DNA of 7,321 bases, taken from assembly GCA_037190175.1 (NCBI GenBank), contig JBBCJM010000167.1, positions 1 through 7,321 on the forward strand, written 5' to 3'. The first letter of the stretch is position 1; every line of letters begins with the position of its first letter. This document shows, piece by piece, positions 5,776 to 7,321 of the stretch. Under the pieces are notes generated by a model. That model ran no database searches. It was not told the origin of the DNA and was given only the letters and a program-made list of their open reading frames with translations. A program made the position numbers and the translations under genes. This DNA is from JBBCJM01 sp037190175. GTDB lineage: Bacteria > Pseudomonadota > Alphaproteobacteria > Rhodobacterales > Rhodobacteraceae.

Positions 5776-5880
5776 GGCCACTCCCCTAGCGCGCGGGGGG
5801 CGGGAAGGAAAGCGGGGAAGCTCGCCAGCGTTTGCGGGAGGAAGAAGGGCACATTGACTCAGATTGTCTTCCCCTCCCGC

Positions 5881-5936
5881 TTTCTTTGGTGTCTCAAATA
5901 TCCTCGGGGGGTCCGGGGGGGCAGACAGCCCCCCGG
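5881..5936. repeat. Hairpin-bearing intergenic repeat between hisF and hisA
   Basis: Arms CCGGGGGGGC (5913-5922) and GCCCCCCGG (5928-5936) form a 9-bp GC stem with one bulged base and a 5-nt AGACA loop. The stem is flanked on the left by AAATATCCTCGGGGGG (5897-5912), an AT-rich block unusual for this DNA. From memory, very similar C/G-tract hairpins next to an AAATATCC-type block recur in intergenic regions of Rhodobacterales genomes. That recollection is not tested here. The hairpin lies about 20 nt after the hisA stop and has no T-run, so I do not call it a terminator. Confidence 0.5.
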
Positions 5937-5957
5937 CGCTCTCCACTGGCACCGCGG

Positions 5958-6674
5958 TCAGCCCAGCGCGCGGATCGCCTCGCCCAGGTCCAGCGCCCCG
6001 TCATACAATGCCCGGCCCGAGATCGCGCCGGCGATGACGCCGGTGTCGCGCAGGGCGATCAGGTCGGCGAGGCGCGAGACCCCTCCGCTGGCGATCACGG
6101 GGATGGAGACCGCGCGGGCCAGCGCCTCGGTCGCGGCCACGTTCGGGCCCTGCATGGCGCCGTCGCGGTCGATGTCGGTGTAGACGATCGCCGCCACGCC
6201 GGCGTCCTCGAAGCTGCGGGCGAGCTGGGTGGCCTCGACCCCGGTCTCCTCGGCCCAGCCCTTGGTGGCCACGAACCCCTTGCGGGCGTCGATCCCCACC
6301 GCCACCCGGCCCGGCCATTCCCGCGCCGCCTGCCGCACCAGCGCCGGGTCCTCGACCGCCACGGTGCCCAGGATCACCCGGGCCACCCCGGCCTCCAGCC
6401 ACATCGCCACCGTCTCCATGTCGCGGATGCCGCCGCCCAGCTGGCAGGGCACCGTCACGCGGCCCAGGATCGCCCGCACCGCCGCGCCGTTCACCGGCTG
6501 GCCGGCGAAGGCGCCGTTCAGGTCCACCAGATGCAGCCATTCGCAGCCCGCCGCCTGGAACGCCGCCGCCTGCGCCGCCGGATCCTCGCCGAACACCGTC
6601 GCCTTGCCCATGTCGCCGCGCAAGAGCCGCACGCACTGGCCGTCCTTGAGGTCGATGGCGGGGTAGAGGATCAT
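5958..6674 (-). CDS. hisA: ProFAR isomerase (5'-ProFAR to PRFAR)
   Basis: This 238-aa (beta/alpha)8 barrel, homologous to HisF, performs the Amadori rearrangement of ProFAR to PRFAR, the HisF substrate. The catalytic D8 (LYPAIDLKDG) and D129 (VAVGIDARKG) are in place, as are the phosphate loops QLGGGIRDMETV (78-89) and ASGGVSRLADL (195-205) and the YTDIDRDGAMQGPN block (165-178). TrpF-like bifunctionality cannot be judged from sequence. The start is ATG 6674, with ACGGAGA about 6 nt upstream. It is divergent from the DUF2147 gene and is followed by a 182-bp repeat-bearing gap before hisF. Confidence 0.97.
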   Translation of the reverse strand: MILYPAIDLKDGQCVRLLRGDMGKATVFGEDPAAQAAAFQAAGCEWLHLVDLNGAFAGQPVNGAAVRAILGRVTVPCQLGGGIRDMETVAMWLEAGVARVILGTVAVEDPALVRQAAREWPGRVAVGIDARKGFVATKGWAEETGVEATQLARSFEDAGVAAIVYTDIDRDGAMQGPNVAATEALARAVSIPVIASGGVSRLADLIALRDTGVIAGAISGRALYDGALDLGEAIRALG

Positions 6675-6805
6675 CGCGCGTCTCCGTCGGGGTCGCCGGT
6701 GCTTTGGCACGGGCGGGGCAGGGGCTCAATAGACCCCACGTCACGCTTGCCCGAATCCCGCCCCGGCCGCAGAGAATCGCGGGCAGATAGGGAAGGGAGG
6801 ATCCC
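6675..6805. promoter_or_regulatory. Divergent intergenic region, hisA / DUF2147 gene
   Basis: These 131 bp separate two divergent starts and must hold promoters for both. For the DUF2147 gene, TTGCCC (6747-6752) and GAGAAT (6772-6777) are possible -35 and -10 boxes, but the 19-bp spacing is long. For hisA I see no convincing pair. The ribosome-binding site of the DUF2147 gene is clear: GGGAGG at 6795-6800. Confidence 0.3.
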
Positions 6806-7201
6806 ATGAACCCGATGAAGACCGTCACGCTCGCCGCCGCGCTGGCGCTGGCCGCCGGCGCCGCCAGTGCCGCCGATCCGGTGGAGGGCGTCTGGCAGAC
6901 CCAGCCCGACGACGGCGCCTATGCCCATGTCACCATGGCCCCCTGCGGCGACAAGATCTGCGGCAAGATCACCCGCACCTTCAACGCCAGCGGCGAGTAC
7001 CGCTCGCCCAACCTCGGCAAGACGCTGGTGATCGACATGGTGCCCGGCGGCAACGGCCGCTACGAGGGCCGCGTCTGGCGCCCGTCGAACGACAAGATCT
7101 ACCTCGGCAAGATCACCCTCAGCGGCAACAGCCTGGCGCTGCGGGGCTGCGTGGCGGGCGGGCTCCTTTGCTCCTCGCAGACCTGGACGCGGGTGCGCTA
7201 G
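6806..7201 (+). CDS. Exported DUF2147 family protein
   Basis: This 131-aa small secreted protein has unknown function. Residues 1-22 form a signal peptide (MNPMK, then an Ala/Leu core ending ASA|A). The mature part shows the DUF2147 pattern: an early GVWQTQPDDG (28-37), APCGDKICGKI (45-55), YEGRVWRPSNDKIYLGKITL (86-105), LRGCV (112-116) and the closing WTRV (127-130). Four cysteines (C47, C52, C115, C122) remain after export and could form two disulfides in the periplasm. The start ATG 6806 follows GGGAGG with 5-nt spacing; M4 is an alternative start that would also keep the signal. It neighbours hisA only divergently, so no role in histidine synthesis is implied. Confidence 0.88.
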   Translation: MNPMKTVTLAAALALAAGAASAADPVEGVWQTQPDDGAYAHVTMAPCGDKICGKITRTFNASGEYRSPNLGKTLVIDMVPGGNGRYEGRVWRPSNDKIYLGKITLSGNSLALRGCVAGGLLCSSQTWTRVR

Positions 7202-7210
7202 CCGCAGATT

Positions 7211-7234
7211 CCGGGTCGCCTTCGGGCGGCCCGG
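7211..7234 (+). terminator. UUCG-capped hairpin after the DUF2147 gene
   Basis: CCGGGTCGCC (7211-7220) pairs with GGCGGCCCGG (7225-7234) over 10 bp, including one G-U, capped by a TTCG tetraloop closed by C-G, the extra-stable type. It starts 10 nt after the stop. No T-run follows, so it may protect the mRNA 3' end or attenuate rather than terminate; the next gene starts 33 nt later. Confidence 0.45.
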
Positions 7235-7267
7235 GCGGTATCCGGGCTGCCCCGGCCGGAGCCCGCC

Positions 7268-7321
7268 ATGCCTGACCCCGCCCCCCGCATGAACCCGGCA
7301 GACTGGCTGCGGCTGGTCGGG
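7268..7321 (+). CDS. 5' end of an unidentified gene
   Basis: Eighteen codons are visible, running off the right edge: MPDPAPRMNPADWLRLVG. GGAG (7258-7261) lies 6 nt before ATG 7268, supporting a real start; M8 (ATG 7289) is an alternative. The MNPADWLRLVG stretch resembles the beginning of the first segment in EamA/DMT-type transporters, which often begin with a short Trp/Leu sequence before a membrane helix. This is only a resemblance and no domain can be assigned. It lies 66 nt after the DUF2147 stop in the same direction, so co-transcription is possible. Confidence 0.5.
   Translation, partial: MPDPAPRMNPADWLRLVG

Noticed and set aside
5050..6809. Long plus-strand open frames opposite hisF and hisA
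   Set aside because: Their translations are His/Arg/Gly-rich antisense readings of clearly conserved his genes and show no family motif.

Overview
The window is very GC-rich (roughly 70% by eye) and densely packed with chromosomal housekeeping genes. Gene content, the monofunctional hisB, the separate hisE without a fused hisI, the Do-type protease next to what may be an hflC end, and the style of the intergenic repeats all suggest an alphaproteobacterium, most likely of the Rhodobacterales (Rhodobacter/Paracoccus relatives). I see no phage, insertion sequence, CRISPR array, rRNA or tRNA.

Layout, left to right. (1) Positions 1-26 are the last codons of an upstream gene, followed by a terminator. 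(2) 260-1771 (+) is a complete periplasmic Do/DegP-type serine protease with its own strong terminator. (3) 1835-1899 holds two identical hairpin repeats. (4) 1905-3133 (-) is hisB-hisH, translationally coupled by a 4-nt overlap. (5) 3268-4050 (+) is an RlmB/TrmH-family 23S rRNA methyltransferase, divergent from hisB. (6) 4071-4216 (+) is a structured RNA region ending in an intrinsic terminator. It lies directly before the ribosome-binding site of (7) a small CoA-binding (YccU-type) protein at 4235-4654 (+). (8) 4651-4709 is an inverted pair of hairpin repeats whose outer GTAG feet supply the stop codons of the two converging genes. (9) 4706-5775 (-) is hisF-hisE, again with a 4-nt overlap. 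(10) 5881-5936 is a further repeat-like hairpin. (11) 5958-6674 (-) is hisA. (12) 6806-7201 (+) is a small exported DUF2147 protein, followed by a UUCG hairpin and (13) the first 18 codons of another gene.

How the genes work together: HisE, HisA, the HisH-HisF glutaminase/cyclase complex and HisB cover PRATP hydrolysis, ProFAR isomerisation, IGP synthesis and IGP dehydration, the middle of histidine biosynthesis. They form two minus-strand blocks (hisB-hisH and hisA-hisF-hisE) separated by the oppositely oriented rlmB and CoA-binding genes. The protease serves envelope protein quality control and RlmB serves ribosome maturation.

The genes themselves are ordinary. The most interesting signals are non-coding: a possible attenuator-like leader with mutually exclusive folds before the CoA-binding gene, and REP-like elements with a GTAG foot, one pair of which is fused to two stop codons.
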